Part shown: positions 8,594 to 16,046 of the stretch, piece by piece | Position numbering within the stretch: the stretch's first letter is position 1 | Layout: every line of letters starts with the position of its first letter | From: Kitasatospora phosalacinea | Lineage (GTDB): Bacteria; Actinomycetota; Actinomycetes; Streptomycetales; Streptomycetaceae | Assembly: GCF_000717185.1 (NCBI RefSeq) | Contig: NZ_JNYE01000045.1 | Location: forward strand, 26,874-90,873 | Length of the DNA: 64,000 nt | Reading direction: 5' to 3' | Made by a program: the position numbers and the translations under genes | The notes under the pieces: model-generated | Database searches by the model: none | Told to the model about the DNA's origin: nothing | Seen by the model: only the letters and a program-made list of their open reading frames with translations

Positions 8594-10201
8594 ATGACCG
8601 CAGACGACCGCACCACCACCCCCGTCCCCAACCCCGGCCACCTGCCCGTCCGGCTGCGCGGCCCCGCCGACATGGCGGAGATGCTGCCGTACCTGCTCGG
8701 CTTCTTCCCCGACGACAGCATCGTCGCGGTGGGCCTGCAGGGCTCCGCGCTCGACCAGGGCGGCGTGATCCGGATCGACATCCCGGAGGATCCCGCCTGC
8801 TGGGAGCGCACCGCGGAGGAGGCCGCCCGGCTCCTGGTCGAGCTGTCCGAACAGCGCGACCGCCGCCCCGTCCAAGTCCTGCTGTACCTGTGCCGGGACC
8901 CTGCCGACGGCGCCCGCGCGTCCGAGGACGGGCCCGCCGTGCTGGCGCGGCTCCGCCCGCTGGCCGCCGCGCTCGCCCGGGCCTTCCGGGACGAGCAGGT
9001 GGCCGTCAAGGAGTCGCTGTGCGTCTCCGCCGGCCGCTGGTGGTCCTTCCTGTGCACCGAGGCCGACTGCTGCCCGCCGGGCGGCACCCCGGTCCGGGCG
9101 GCCCACCAACCGAGCCCGCTCGCCGTGGCCGCCACGTTCGCGGGGCTCGCCCCGCGGGGCAGCCGCAAGGCGATCGTGGCCGGGCTGGCCCCGGTGGGCC
9201 CGCCGGGCTCCGAGGTCCAGCGCCGGGCCCTGGAGGACGCCGGGCCGCCCTTCATCCGCGAGCTGGCCGGGCCCGGCGGCCGGGTCGCGGCCGTCGAGCG
9301 CACCGCCGGGCTGCTCGCCGAGGCGATGGCCGAATTCCGCGCCGGAGCCCGCGAGTTGGACAGCACCCGCACCGCCAGACTGCTGATCGGCATGCAGGAC
9401 AAACTCGGCCGGGACCGCGCCGCCGAGTACGCCGAGCCCGACGAACTCGCCGCCGCCCAACGGCTGTGGCGGTTCCTGATCCAACGCTGCGTCGACCCGT
9501 TCGGACACCTCGCCGCCCCACCGATGACCTTGCTGGCCTGGACGTCCTGGCTGGCGGGAGACTCGGCCACGGCCCGGATCGTGCTGGCCAGGGCACTGGA
9601 GCTGGAGCCGGACTACACCCTGGCCCGGCTCCTCTACGAATCACTGAACTGCGGCATCGCCCCGGAAGCCCTGCTCCGGGTGGTCCGCCGCGAGCGCACG
9701 GCCCGCCTGCGGGACGGGCAACCCCCGCACCTGGCGGAGCTCCCGCCGGGAGCGCCCCCGGAAGCCCCCGCCGCCCCGGCGGGAACCGGAGACGGAGCGA
9801 CCGTCACGGACGACACCGCTCCGCGGCAGTCGGACAGGGCCTCCAGCCGACGGGAGCCGGTCCCCGGGCCGGGCGGGCCGCCCGCCGGACCTCGCCCCGG
9901 CGGCACCGGGGAGATCCGCCCGGGGACGGAGACGAAGTCTGAGCCGGGGACGGGGACGGAGACGAAGTCTGAGCCGGGGACGGGGACGGAGACGAAGTCT
10001 GAGCCGGGGACCCCCTACCGGTCCGGCGGACGGGCCGTCGGCCGGACCGGCCTGCCGGGCCGAGCGGGGGCGCGGTACGCACCCCCGGCGAGTCGTTCCG
10101 GCGGGCGTACGGGTCCGGCAGGTCCGGCCGCACCGAAGCCGACACACGATCGGAGACTGACATGCGAACCCTCGACCCGCGGCTGCGCGGTGGTCGGCTA
10201 G
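8594..10201 (+). CDS. DUF4192 domain protein with repetitive disordered C-terminal tail
   Basis: About 535 residues. The DUF4192 fold covers roughly residues 15-380, opening with PVRLRGPADMAEMLPYLLGF and PDDSIVAVGL and ending with a TPR-like helical stretch (LAWTSWLAGDSATARIVLARALELEPDYTLARLL). The last ~150 residues are Pro/Gly/Arg/Ser-rich and include three perfect 10-residue repeats with core ETKSEPGT. No function is established for this family. It is divergent from the helicase-PRTase gene. Its stop codon overlaps that of the convergent peptidase gene within a shared CTAG at 10198-10201. ATG 8594 is preferred because residues encoded upstream lack family character. Confidence 0.85.
   Translation: MTADDRTTTPVPNPGHLPVRLRGPADMAEMLPYLLGFFPDDSIVAVGLQGSALDQGGVIRIDIPEDPACWERTAEEAARLLVELSEQRDRRPVQVLLYLCRDPADGARASEDGPAVLARLRPLAAALARAFRDEQVAVKESLCVSAGRWWSFLCTEADCCPPGGTPVRAAHQPSPLAVAATFAGLAPRGSRKAIVAGLAPVGPPGSEVQRRALEDAGPPFIRELAGPGGRVAAVERTAGLLAEAMAEFRAGARELDSTRTARLLIGMQDKLGRDRAAEYAEPDELAAAQRLWRFLIQRCVDPFGHLAAPPMTLLAWTSWLAGDSATARIVLARALELEPDYTLARLLYESLNCGIAPEALLRVVRRERTARLRDGQPPHLAELPPGAPPEAPAAPAGTGDGATVTDDTAPRQSDRASSRREPVPGPGGPPAGPRPGGTGEIRPGTETKSEPGTGTETKSEPGTGTETKSEPGTPYRSGGRAVGRTGLPGRAGARYAPPASRSGGRTGPAGPAAPKPTHDRRLTCEPSTRGCAVVG
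9921..10010 (+). repeat. Three perfect 30-bp tandem repeats inside the DUF4192 gene
   Basis: Units at 9921-9950, 9951-9980 and 9981-10010 are identical, each starting CGGGGACGGAGACGAAGTCT. The length is a multiple of three, so copy-number changes would keep the reading frame. Confidence 0.95.
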
Positions 10202-11511
10202 ACCTCGCCGCGCGCCATCCGGATCAGCCGGTCCAGCACCGCCCGACCACTGGTCCGGACGCCGTCGTGCTCCCACTCGTTGGTGACCCAGACCCGGGTG
10301 CCGGCCACCGCGTCCGCGGTCTCCAGCGAGTGCGCCGTGTCCACGTACATGTCGTCGTGGTACACCGCCGCGTACACCGGCACCTGGTTCGACGCCAGGC
10401 GCGGCAGGTCGTACAGGTCGGGCCAGTCGGTGCGCTCCGCCAGCAGCTGCGCCGTCTCGCGGAGCGGCTGCAGCGCCGGGTCGGTCTCGAACATCCAGGG
10501 GTGGATCATCTCGCCGGTGAGCAGCACCGGCCCGTCCCCGGCCAGCGCCGCCTCGGCGTCGAACTCGGGGAACTCCTTGCGCACCCGCTCCGCCGACCAG
10601 TCGGTGGCCCCGGCGTCGACCGAGCGCTGCCCGTAGATCGACTCGTGCAGGACGGCGTACAGGGGGTTCTGCGCGAAGGACAGGTGCGACTGCGCCCCGG
10701 CCAGGAAGGTGTCGGAGAGCTCCGGTCCGTCCGGCCCCTCCACCCAGGCCTCCTCCAGCAGGTAGTGCAGGACGTAGGAGCCGGAGCCGCTGCCCAGCAG
10801 GATGCCCAGCGCCTGGAACGCCTGGACGGTCAGCGTCCCGCCGCCGGGAAGGGGCGCGGGCCGTTCCAGCAGGTGCGCAGCGATTCGCCGTACTGCCGCC
10901 ACGTCCTGGGGGAAGCGCGCGTAGTGTCCGGCGTTCTTGCGGGCGACGCGCGGGTAGGCCGCGCGGTAGACCTCGTCCGCCGAGCGGCGCAGCCCGGCCA
11001 GACCGCCGGTGACGAAGGCCTCGCGCAGGTGCTCCGGGGCCAGCGAGAGGTAGGTCAGGGTGCAGAAGCCGCCGAAGCTCTGCCCGAGCAGGCTCCACAC
11101 GCCGTCCTCGCCGAGCAGTTGGCGGCGGATCAGTTCGGCGTCCCGGACGATCGAGTCGGCCCGGAAGTGCGCCAGGTACTCGGCCTGCTGCCGGGCGTCG
11201 CCGCGCCGGGCCAGGGTCTGGCGGTTGGCGGGGGTGGAACGGCCGGTGCCGCGCTGGTCCAGCAGCAGCACCCGGTGGTCGTCGAGCGCCCGGTCCAGCC
11301 AGCCGTCCCGGCCCATCGGGCGGTTGGCCTTCCCGCCGGGTCCGCCCTGCAGGTACACCAGCCACGGCAGTTCGTCGTGCTCGCGTCCGGCGGCCACCAC
11401 CTCGCGGGCGTAGACCTCGATCGTCTCGCCGCCGGGGGCACCGTGGTCCAGCGGCACCCGGAAGAGGTGGTCGGTGGTGACGATTCCGGGGATGCGGCTG
11501 AGGGAGGACAT
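10198..11511 (-). CDS. Alpha/beta-hydrolase, S33 prolyl aminopeptidase family
   Basis: 437 residues. The oxyanion loop LQGGPGG is at ~55-60, DQRGTGRST at ~85-93 and the nucleophile elbow GQSFGG with Ser145, the arrangement of clade-two prolyl iminopeptidases. The general-base His is probably in NEWEHDGVRTSG near residue 410. Between them is the large helical cap typical of S33 enzymes. There is no signal peptide, so it is probably cytoplasmic and trims N-terminal proline or related residues from peptides. Exact specificity is inferred from family. The gene is convergent with the DUF4192 gene, with a 3-bp overlap. Confidence 0.9.
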   Translation of the reverse strand: MSSLSRIPGIVTTDHLFRVPLDHGAPGGETIEVYAREVVAAGREHDELPWLVYLQGGPGGKANRPMGRDGWLDRALDDHRVLLLDQRGTGRSTPANRQTLARRGDARQQAEYLAHFRADSIVRDAELIRRQLLGEDGVWSLLGQSFGGFCTLTYLSLAPEHLREAFVTGGLAGLRRSADEVYRAAYPRVARKNAGHYARFPQDVAAVRRIAAHLLERPAPLPGGGTLTVQAFQALGILLGSGSGSYVLHYLLEEAWVEGPDGPELSDTFLAGAQSHLSFAQNPLYAVLHESIYGQRSVDAGATDWSAERVRKEFPEFDAEAALAGDGPVLLTGEMIHPWMFETDPALQPLRETAQLLAERTDWPDLYDLPRLASNQVPVYAAVYHDDMYVDTAHSLETADAVAGTRVWVTNEWEHDGVRTSGRAVLDRLIRMARGEV

Positions 11512-12095
11512 GCAACTCCTAGGTGCGAGCTGGTCACGGGCTGGTCGCGGCGTCGAACGCCGGGGTCACCGGTGCGCCCGCCGTCGCCCTCGCACCGTAT
11601 CCTGACGTCGGACAGGAGCCGCCGGGGGGCGGCCGCCAGGTGCGGACAACCCCGGACGGAGCCACGACACAGCGGGCGCCCCGGGTGTCGGTCGCGGAGC
11701 ACCGAACGACCATCGGCTCGCGGCCGCCTCCGACCGGACGTCCGCCGGACGGGCGTGACCTGGGGCAGGTGTGGTGCGTTCAATCTGCGGAACGCCACCA
11801 CCCGAACCGGCACCGCCCGAACCGGCACCGCCCGAACCAGCACCGCCGGACCGACCACGGCAGGGCCGACCGTCTGGGGCACCGGCCACGCGTCGTTCGA
11901 CCCGGCGCGGCCGCTCCCCGGACGGCCCGGCGTCCGGGCCGGAACACCGTCCCGCCCGGGGCGGGGTGCCGGCGGTCCGGTCCGACCCGAGTCAGAGCCG
12001 CGTGTTCCGGCGGCAGAGCAGCACAGTCCGCGATCGAGCATGCTCGCGGCCGACCGAGCCCGCAGCCCTCGGCCGGTCGAGGGGAGGAGAGCCTG
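11512..12095. other. Intergenic region with short tandem repeats
   Basis: About 580 bp between divergent genes with no convincing ORF. It contains three 15-bp tandem units (CCCGAACCGGCACCG at 11801-11815, repeated at 11816, and once with a single change at 11831-11845). It presumably holds promoters for the peptidase and for the debranching-like gene, but I could not place them. Confidence 0.5.
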
Positions 12096-14852
12096 GTGAC
12101 CGACTCAAGGCCACCCCACGCAGCGCCCCAACCGCTGCCACCCACCAGCCCGCCGGTCCCCGGTGCCGCCCCGGTGCCGCCGACCCGCCCGGCCGGCCCT
12201 CCGACACCCCGTCAGGCGACTCCGCCGTACGGTACGCCGACCGGTCCCGCCCAGGGAACGGCCGGGCCGGGGCCGACGGTTCCCGGCACCCCTCCGTACG
12301 GCACACCCCTGTCCGGAACTCCGGCACACGGCGTCCCGGCACACGGCGTCCCGGCACACGGCGTCCCGATACACGGCACTCCGCCCCACGGCGCGCAGCC
12401 GGGCGCCGCCCGCCCGGCCCTCCACCCAGCCGCCCAGCCGTACGGGCCCCCGGCGGGCACGCCCCCGTACGGCACCCCCGCCGGAGGCACGCCGTACGGG
12501 CCCGGTGGCACCCCGCCGTACGGCACCGTGACCCGGCCGGCTCCGGGGCACCCGGCGGCCGGGCGCGGCGGCCCAGGTCCGAGGGCTGACCACCAGGCGG
12601 CTCCGGGTGGTGCACCCGGCAGCAGGTCGGAGCAGGTGGCGGGCGCGCCCACCGCCGGCCCGGCCCGGTCGACCGGCCAGGCGCCGCCACCGCGGCCGCA
12701 GCCCTCCGCCGCGCACGACGTCCTGTGCGTCAACGCCCCGGGCATGGCGGCCTCCGGCCCGGACGGCCAGCTGCGGGGTCAGGGCCTGCACGGCTTCTTC
12801 CGGCACGGCGTGCGCACCCTGGCCCGGATGGAGCTGCGGCTGGGCGGCATGGAGCCGCTCCCGCTCCAGGGCACCCTGACGTCCGCGGCGGCGGCCCGGT
12901 TCGTCGGCTCCGTCCGGGTGCCGGGAGACCTCGACCCGGATCCGGCGCTGACGGTCGAACGGCTCCGGCACGCCGACGGCGCGGAGACGGTGACGGTCCG
13001 CAACACGGGCGCCCGCCCGGCCCGGCTCCCGCTGGAGATCGCCCTCGGCACCGACCTCGGCCTGCTCACCGACATCGCCGCGGGCCGCCGATCGGCCGAC
13101 CTGCCGGGCCAGGTCCAGTCCTCCGGCCTGCGCTGGGTCGGCCAGGGCCGGGCGGCCACCGTCAGCGCCCGTCCCTCGCCGCACGCGGTGCTGGCCGGTG
13201 CGGGCGTGCTGCGGTGGGACTTGGAGGTCCAGCCCGGCGCCCGCTGGTCGGTCGACCTCCGGGCCGAGCTGGAGACCCCGTCGACGGGGCGGCCCCCGAC
13301 GGGCCGGGGCCCCGGCGTGCCGCTGCCCTGGTCCGAGCCCGAGATCAGGGCCGACGACCGCCGGGCCGCCCGCCTGGTCTCCCGCGCCCTGGACTCGCTG
13401 GGCGGCCTGCTGCTCGCCGACGCGGACCGACCGACCGACCTCTACACCGCCTCCGGTGCCCCCTGGCGCTTCGGCCTCACCGCCGCCGACGCGCTCTGGG
13501 CCGCCAGGATGACCCTGCCGCTCGGCACCCGGCTCGCCGCCGGGACCTTGCGGGCGGTCGCCCGCCGCCAGCACCAAGCGGTCCCGCAGAGCGCCGCGCC
13601 CGCACCCCGGCAGGCCGACGCGGCCCCGGGCGACGGCGCGTCGACCCCGGAAGGGGCCGGTGCGACCGGGCCGGTGCCCGGGGCCGCTCCGGGAGCGACC
13701 GGCGGGGCGAACCCGCCCGGCGGCGAGGCCGGTGCGGCGGCCCAGGCGCTGGACGGGGTGATCCCCGGCCCGCTGCGGCACGGCGGCCCCGAGCTGCCGG
13801 CCAGCTGCACCGCGACGGAGGCGACCCTGCTGTTCGTCACGGTGCTGGCCGAGGCCTGGCGCTGGGGCATGCCCCGGGCCGAGGTCGCCGAACTGCTCCC
13901 GGCGGCGGAGCGGGCGCTCGGCGCGCTGCGGGCGGCGGTGGTGGCGGAAGGGGCGGACGGCCCGGTCGGGTTCGTCGCCGACTTCGGGCGCCCGGCGGAG
14001 GAGCGCGCCGCGCGCCCCGGCCCGGCCCGGTGCGAAGTCCAGGCCCAGGCCCACCGGGCGGCCCTCCAGGGGGCCGACCTGCTCGACGCCTTCGACCGGC
14101 CCGGTGCGGAGCAGTGGCGCGCCTGGGCGGCCGAACTGAGGGAACGGTTCCGCGAGCAGTTCTGGATCGACGACCTGTCCGGTGGCCGTCCGGCCGCCGC
14201 CCTGCTGGCCCCGAACCGTCCGGTGCCGGCCATCGCCTCCACCCTGGTCCACCTCTTCGACCTGGGGCTGGCCGCGGAGGGTGAGCTGCACGAGGGTCTG
14301 CTCGACCGCGAGCAGACCAGGCTGCTGGCCCAGCGCCTGGTCACCCCGGAGCTCGACTGCAGTTGGGGCCTTCGCACCCTGAGCGCGAAGTCGCCCCGCT
14401 TCAACCCGCTCGGCCACCGCAGCGGTGCGGTCCGGGTCCAGGAGACCGCGCTCGCGGTGAGCGGTCTGGTGGACGCGGGCTTCGAGCGGGAGGCCGAAAT
14501 ACTGCTGGAGGGCCTGCTGGAGGCCTCCGTGCACTTCGAGGGCCGCCTGCCGGAGATGTACGCGGGCGAGCAGAAGGTCACCGACTGCCCGCCAGTCCCG
14601 CACCCGGCGGCCTGCCGTCCGGCCGCGGTCTCCGCGGCGGCGGCCGTCCACCTGGTGCTCTCGCTGGCGGGCGTCCGTCCTGACGTCCCGTCCGGGCGGG
14701 TCGCCACCCGCCCGGCGAGCACCGCCCCCCTGGGTGCACTGGAACTGACCGGCCTGCGGGTGGCCGGTGAGCCCTTCTCGGTCCGGGTCAGCCGGATCGG
14801 TGTCGCGGTCGTGGAGGAGGCGCCGTCGTTCCTGCAGCTCGCCGCCAGCTGA
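12096..14852 (+). CDS. Glycogen-debranching-enzyme-like protein with long proline-rich N-terminal extension
   Basis: 918 residues from GTG 12096, which follows GGGGAGGAGA by 5 bp. Residues ~1-200 are Pro/Gly/Ala-rich, with PPYGTP and PAHGV repeats (15-bp DNA units at 12321-12365). From ~208 the glycogen-debranching N-terminal domain begins (DVLCVNAPGMAASGPDG, GQGLHGFFRHGVRTLARMEL). The C-terminal part looks like an alpha/alpha toroid (DLYTASGAPWRFGLTAADALWAARM, TPELDCSWGLRTLSAKSPRFNPLGHRSG in pieces), as in amylo-alpha-1,6-glucosidases. An Ala/Gly/Pro-rich insert near 500-550 interrupts it. A role in alpha-glucan or trehalose-type sugar metabolism is inferred. Catalytic acids were not identified with certainty. 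Confidence 0.8.
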   Translation: MTDSRPPHAAPQPLPPTSPPVPGAAPVPPTRPAGPPTPRQATPPYGTPTGPAQGTAGPGPTVPGTPPYGTPLSGTPAHGVPAHGVPAHGVPIHGTPPHGAQPGAARPALHPAAQPYGPPAGTPPYGTPAGGTPYGPGGTPPYGTVTRPAPGHPAAGRGGPGPRADHQAAPGGAPGSRSEQVAGAPTAGPARSTGQAPPPRPQPSAAHDVLCVNAPGMAASGPDGQLRGQGLHGFFRHGVRTLARMELRLGGMEPLPLQGTLTSAAAARFVGSVRVPGDLDPDPALTVERLRHADGAETVTVRNTGARPARLPLEIALGTDLGLLTDIAAGRRSADLPGQVQSSGLRWVGQGRAATVSARPSPHAVLAGAGVLRWDLEVQPGARWSVDLRAELETPSTGRPPTGRGPGVPLPWSEPEIRADDRRAARLVSRALDSLGGLLLADADRPTDLYTASGAPWRFGLTAADALWAARMTLPLGTRLAAGTLRAVARRQHQAVPQSAAPAPRQADAAPGDGASTPEGAGATGPVPGAAPGATGGANPPGGEAGAAAQALDGVIPGPLRHGGPELPASCTATEATLLFVTVLAEAWRWGMPRAEVAELLPAAERALGALRAAVVAEGADGPVGFVADFGRPAEERAARPGPARCEVQAQAHRAALQGADLLDAFDRPGAEQWRAWAAELRERFREQFWIDDLSGGRPAAALLAPNRPVPAIASTLVHLFDLGLAAEGELHEGLLDREQTRLLAQRLVTPELDCSWGLRTLSAKSPRFNPLGHRSGAVRVQETALAVSGLVDAGFEREAEILLEGLLEASVHFEGRLPEMYAGEQKVTDCPPVPHPAACRPAAVSAAAAVHLVLSLAGVRPDVPSGRVATRPASTAPLGALELTGLRVAGEPFSVRVSRIGVAVVEEAPSFLQLAAS
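12321..12380 (+). repeat. 15-bp tandem repeats encoding PAHGV
   Basis: CCGGCACACGGCGTC occurs three times in perfect tandem (12321, 12336, 12351), followed by a degenerate unit. In frame it encodes Pro-Ala-His-Gly-Val in the disordered N-terminus of the debranching-like protein. Confidence 0.9.
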
Positions 14853-14910
14853 GCGCGCCCCGGCCGGGGCCGTCCACCGGGAAGGGGAAAAGCGCTGTGG
14901 TCTGTGATTA

Positions 14911-14932
14911 TCGTCAGAGAGACGACTAAGAT
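14911..14932 (+). promoter_or_regulatory. Overlapping dyad and -10 element at the NUDIX regulator gene
   Basis: TCGTC (14911-14915) and GACGA (14921-14925) form an inverted repeat with a 5-bp spacer inside TTATCGTCAGAGAGACGACT. TAAGAT at 14927-14932 lies 7 bp before ATG 14940, a leaderless-promoter spacing. A protein on the dyad would block this promoter, so autoregulation by the NrtR-like product is likely. Confidence 0.55.
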
Positions 14933-14939
14933 CGGCCGC

Positions 14940-15698
14940 ATGTCGCGTTATGACCCGTCGGCCTTCCCCCCGTTCGCAGTCACGGTTGACCTGGTGGTGC
15001 TGACGGTGCGCGACCACGAGCTGTGCGCCCTGCTGGTGAAGCGCGGAGAGGCCCCGTTCCAGGGCTACTGGGCGCTGCCGGGCGGCTTCGTGCGGCTGGA
15101 CGAGGGCCTGGCCGAGGCGGCGTCCCGGGAGCTGGCCGAGGAGACCGGGCTGCGGGCGCAGTCGCTGCCGGGCAGCCTCCCGGTCGGGCAGACCCCCGCG
15201 GGTGCGCACCTGGAGCAGCTCGCCACCTACGGCCACCCCCAACGGGACCCGCGGATGCGGGTGGTGAGCGTCGCGTACCTGGTCCTCGCCCCGGACCTGC
15301 CGTCGCCCCGCGCGGGCGGCGACGCCAGCAGCGCCCGCTGGGCACCGGTGCGCGAACTGTTCGGCGAGGAGCGCAACGACGGCGTGCTGCTGGCGTTCGA
15401 CCACGAGCAGATCCTGGCGGACGGGGTGGAGCGCGCCAGGTCCAAGATCGAGTACTCCTCGCTGGCCACCGCCTTCTGCCCCCCGGAGTTCACCGTCGGA
15501 GAGCTGCGCCGGGTCTACGAGGCGGTGTGGGGCGTGGTGCTCGACCCGCGCAACTTCCACCGCAAGGTGACCGGCACCCCCGGCTTCCTGCTCCCCTCCG
15601 GCGGCACCACGACCCGTCAGGGCGGCCGTCCTGCCCAGCTGTTCAAGGCGGGCGGCGCCACCGTCCTCAACCCCCCGATGCTGCGCCCCGAGGCCTGA
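14940..15698 (+). CDS. NrtR-like NUDIX-domain transcriptional regulator
   Basis: 252 residues. A complete Nudix box lies at ~49-71 (GFVRLDE, then RELAEETGL), matching GX5EX7REUXEEXGU, so hydrolase activity may persist. The C-terminal ~90 residues ([20 protein letters not shown], then [13 protein letters not shown]) are the winged-helix domain of the NrtR family, which controls NAD-related or sugar genes and responds to ADP-ribose-type ligands. ATG 14940 is chosen because residues upstream have no family character. The dyad overlapping its promoter supports autoregulation. Target genes cannot be read from this window. Confidence 0.88.
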   Translation: MSRYDPSAFPPFAVTVDLVVLTVRDHELCALLVKRGEAPFQGYWALPGGFVRLDEGLAEAASRELAEETGLRAQSLPGSLPVGQTPAGAHLEQLATYGHPQRDPRMRVVSVAYLVLAPDLPSPRAGGDASSARWAPVRELFGEERNDGVLLAFDHEQILADGVERARSKIEYSSLATAFCPPEFTVGELRRVYEAVWGVVLDPRNFHRKVTGTPGFLLPSGGTTTRQGGRPAQLFKAGGATVLNPPMLRPEA

Positions 15699-16046
15699 CC
15701 CGAGTCCTGGCCCGAGTCCTGGCCCGAGTCCTGGCCCGGGTCCGCCCCCGCGCCCGCCCCCTCCGGGCGGCGGCCGTGGGGCGTGGGATGTGGGACACGG
15801 ATCGCGGACCGGGGCTCCGGCGACGCGGCCGATGCCGTTGCTGCCGACGGGTGGTGACGGTTCGTGAGGAGCCCGTCAGCGCGGCGGCGGGGCTGTCGCC
15901 TGTACGGGTGAGGTCGGTGCCAACAACGTCCACGACCCATCCGTAATGCCTGGTTTCACCGCTTCCGCGCCCTACTGTGCAGGCTCAGGCCAGGTGGACA
16001 CCCCCGGCCTGTCGGCGGGCGAGGGCGGGCGAGGGAGCGGGCAGCG
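15699..16046. other. Intergenic region with 12-bp tandem repeats
   Basis: Directly after the NUDIX gene stop, the 12-bp unit CGAGTCCTGGCC occurs three times in tandem (15701, 15713, 15725), followed by a partial copy. The rest is GC-rich without a recognised gene. The promoter of the ABC genes is probably near 15940-16000, where GGTTTCACC and CCTACTGTGC are less GC-rich. Confidence 0.55.

Noticed and set aside
9921..10010. 30-bp direct repeats as a CRISPR array
   Set aside because: The units are contiguous without spacers and lie inside a coding frame. No cas genes are nearby.
12105..15560. Long minus-strand open frame across the debranching-like and NUDIX genes
   Set aside because: No recognisable motif. 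The plus-strand proteins have clear family blocks over the same span.
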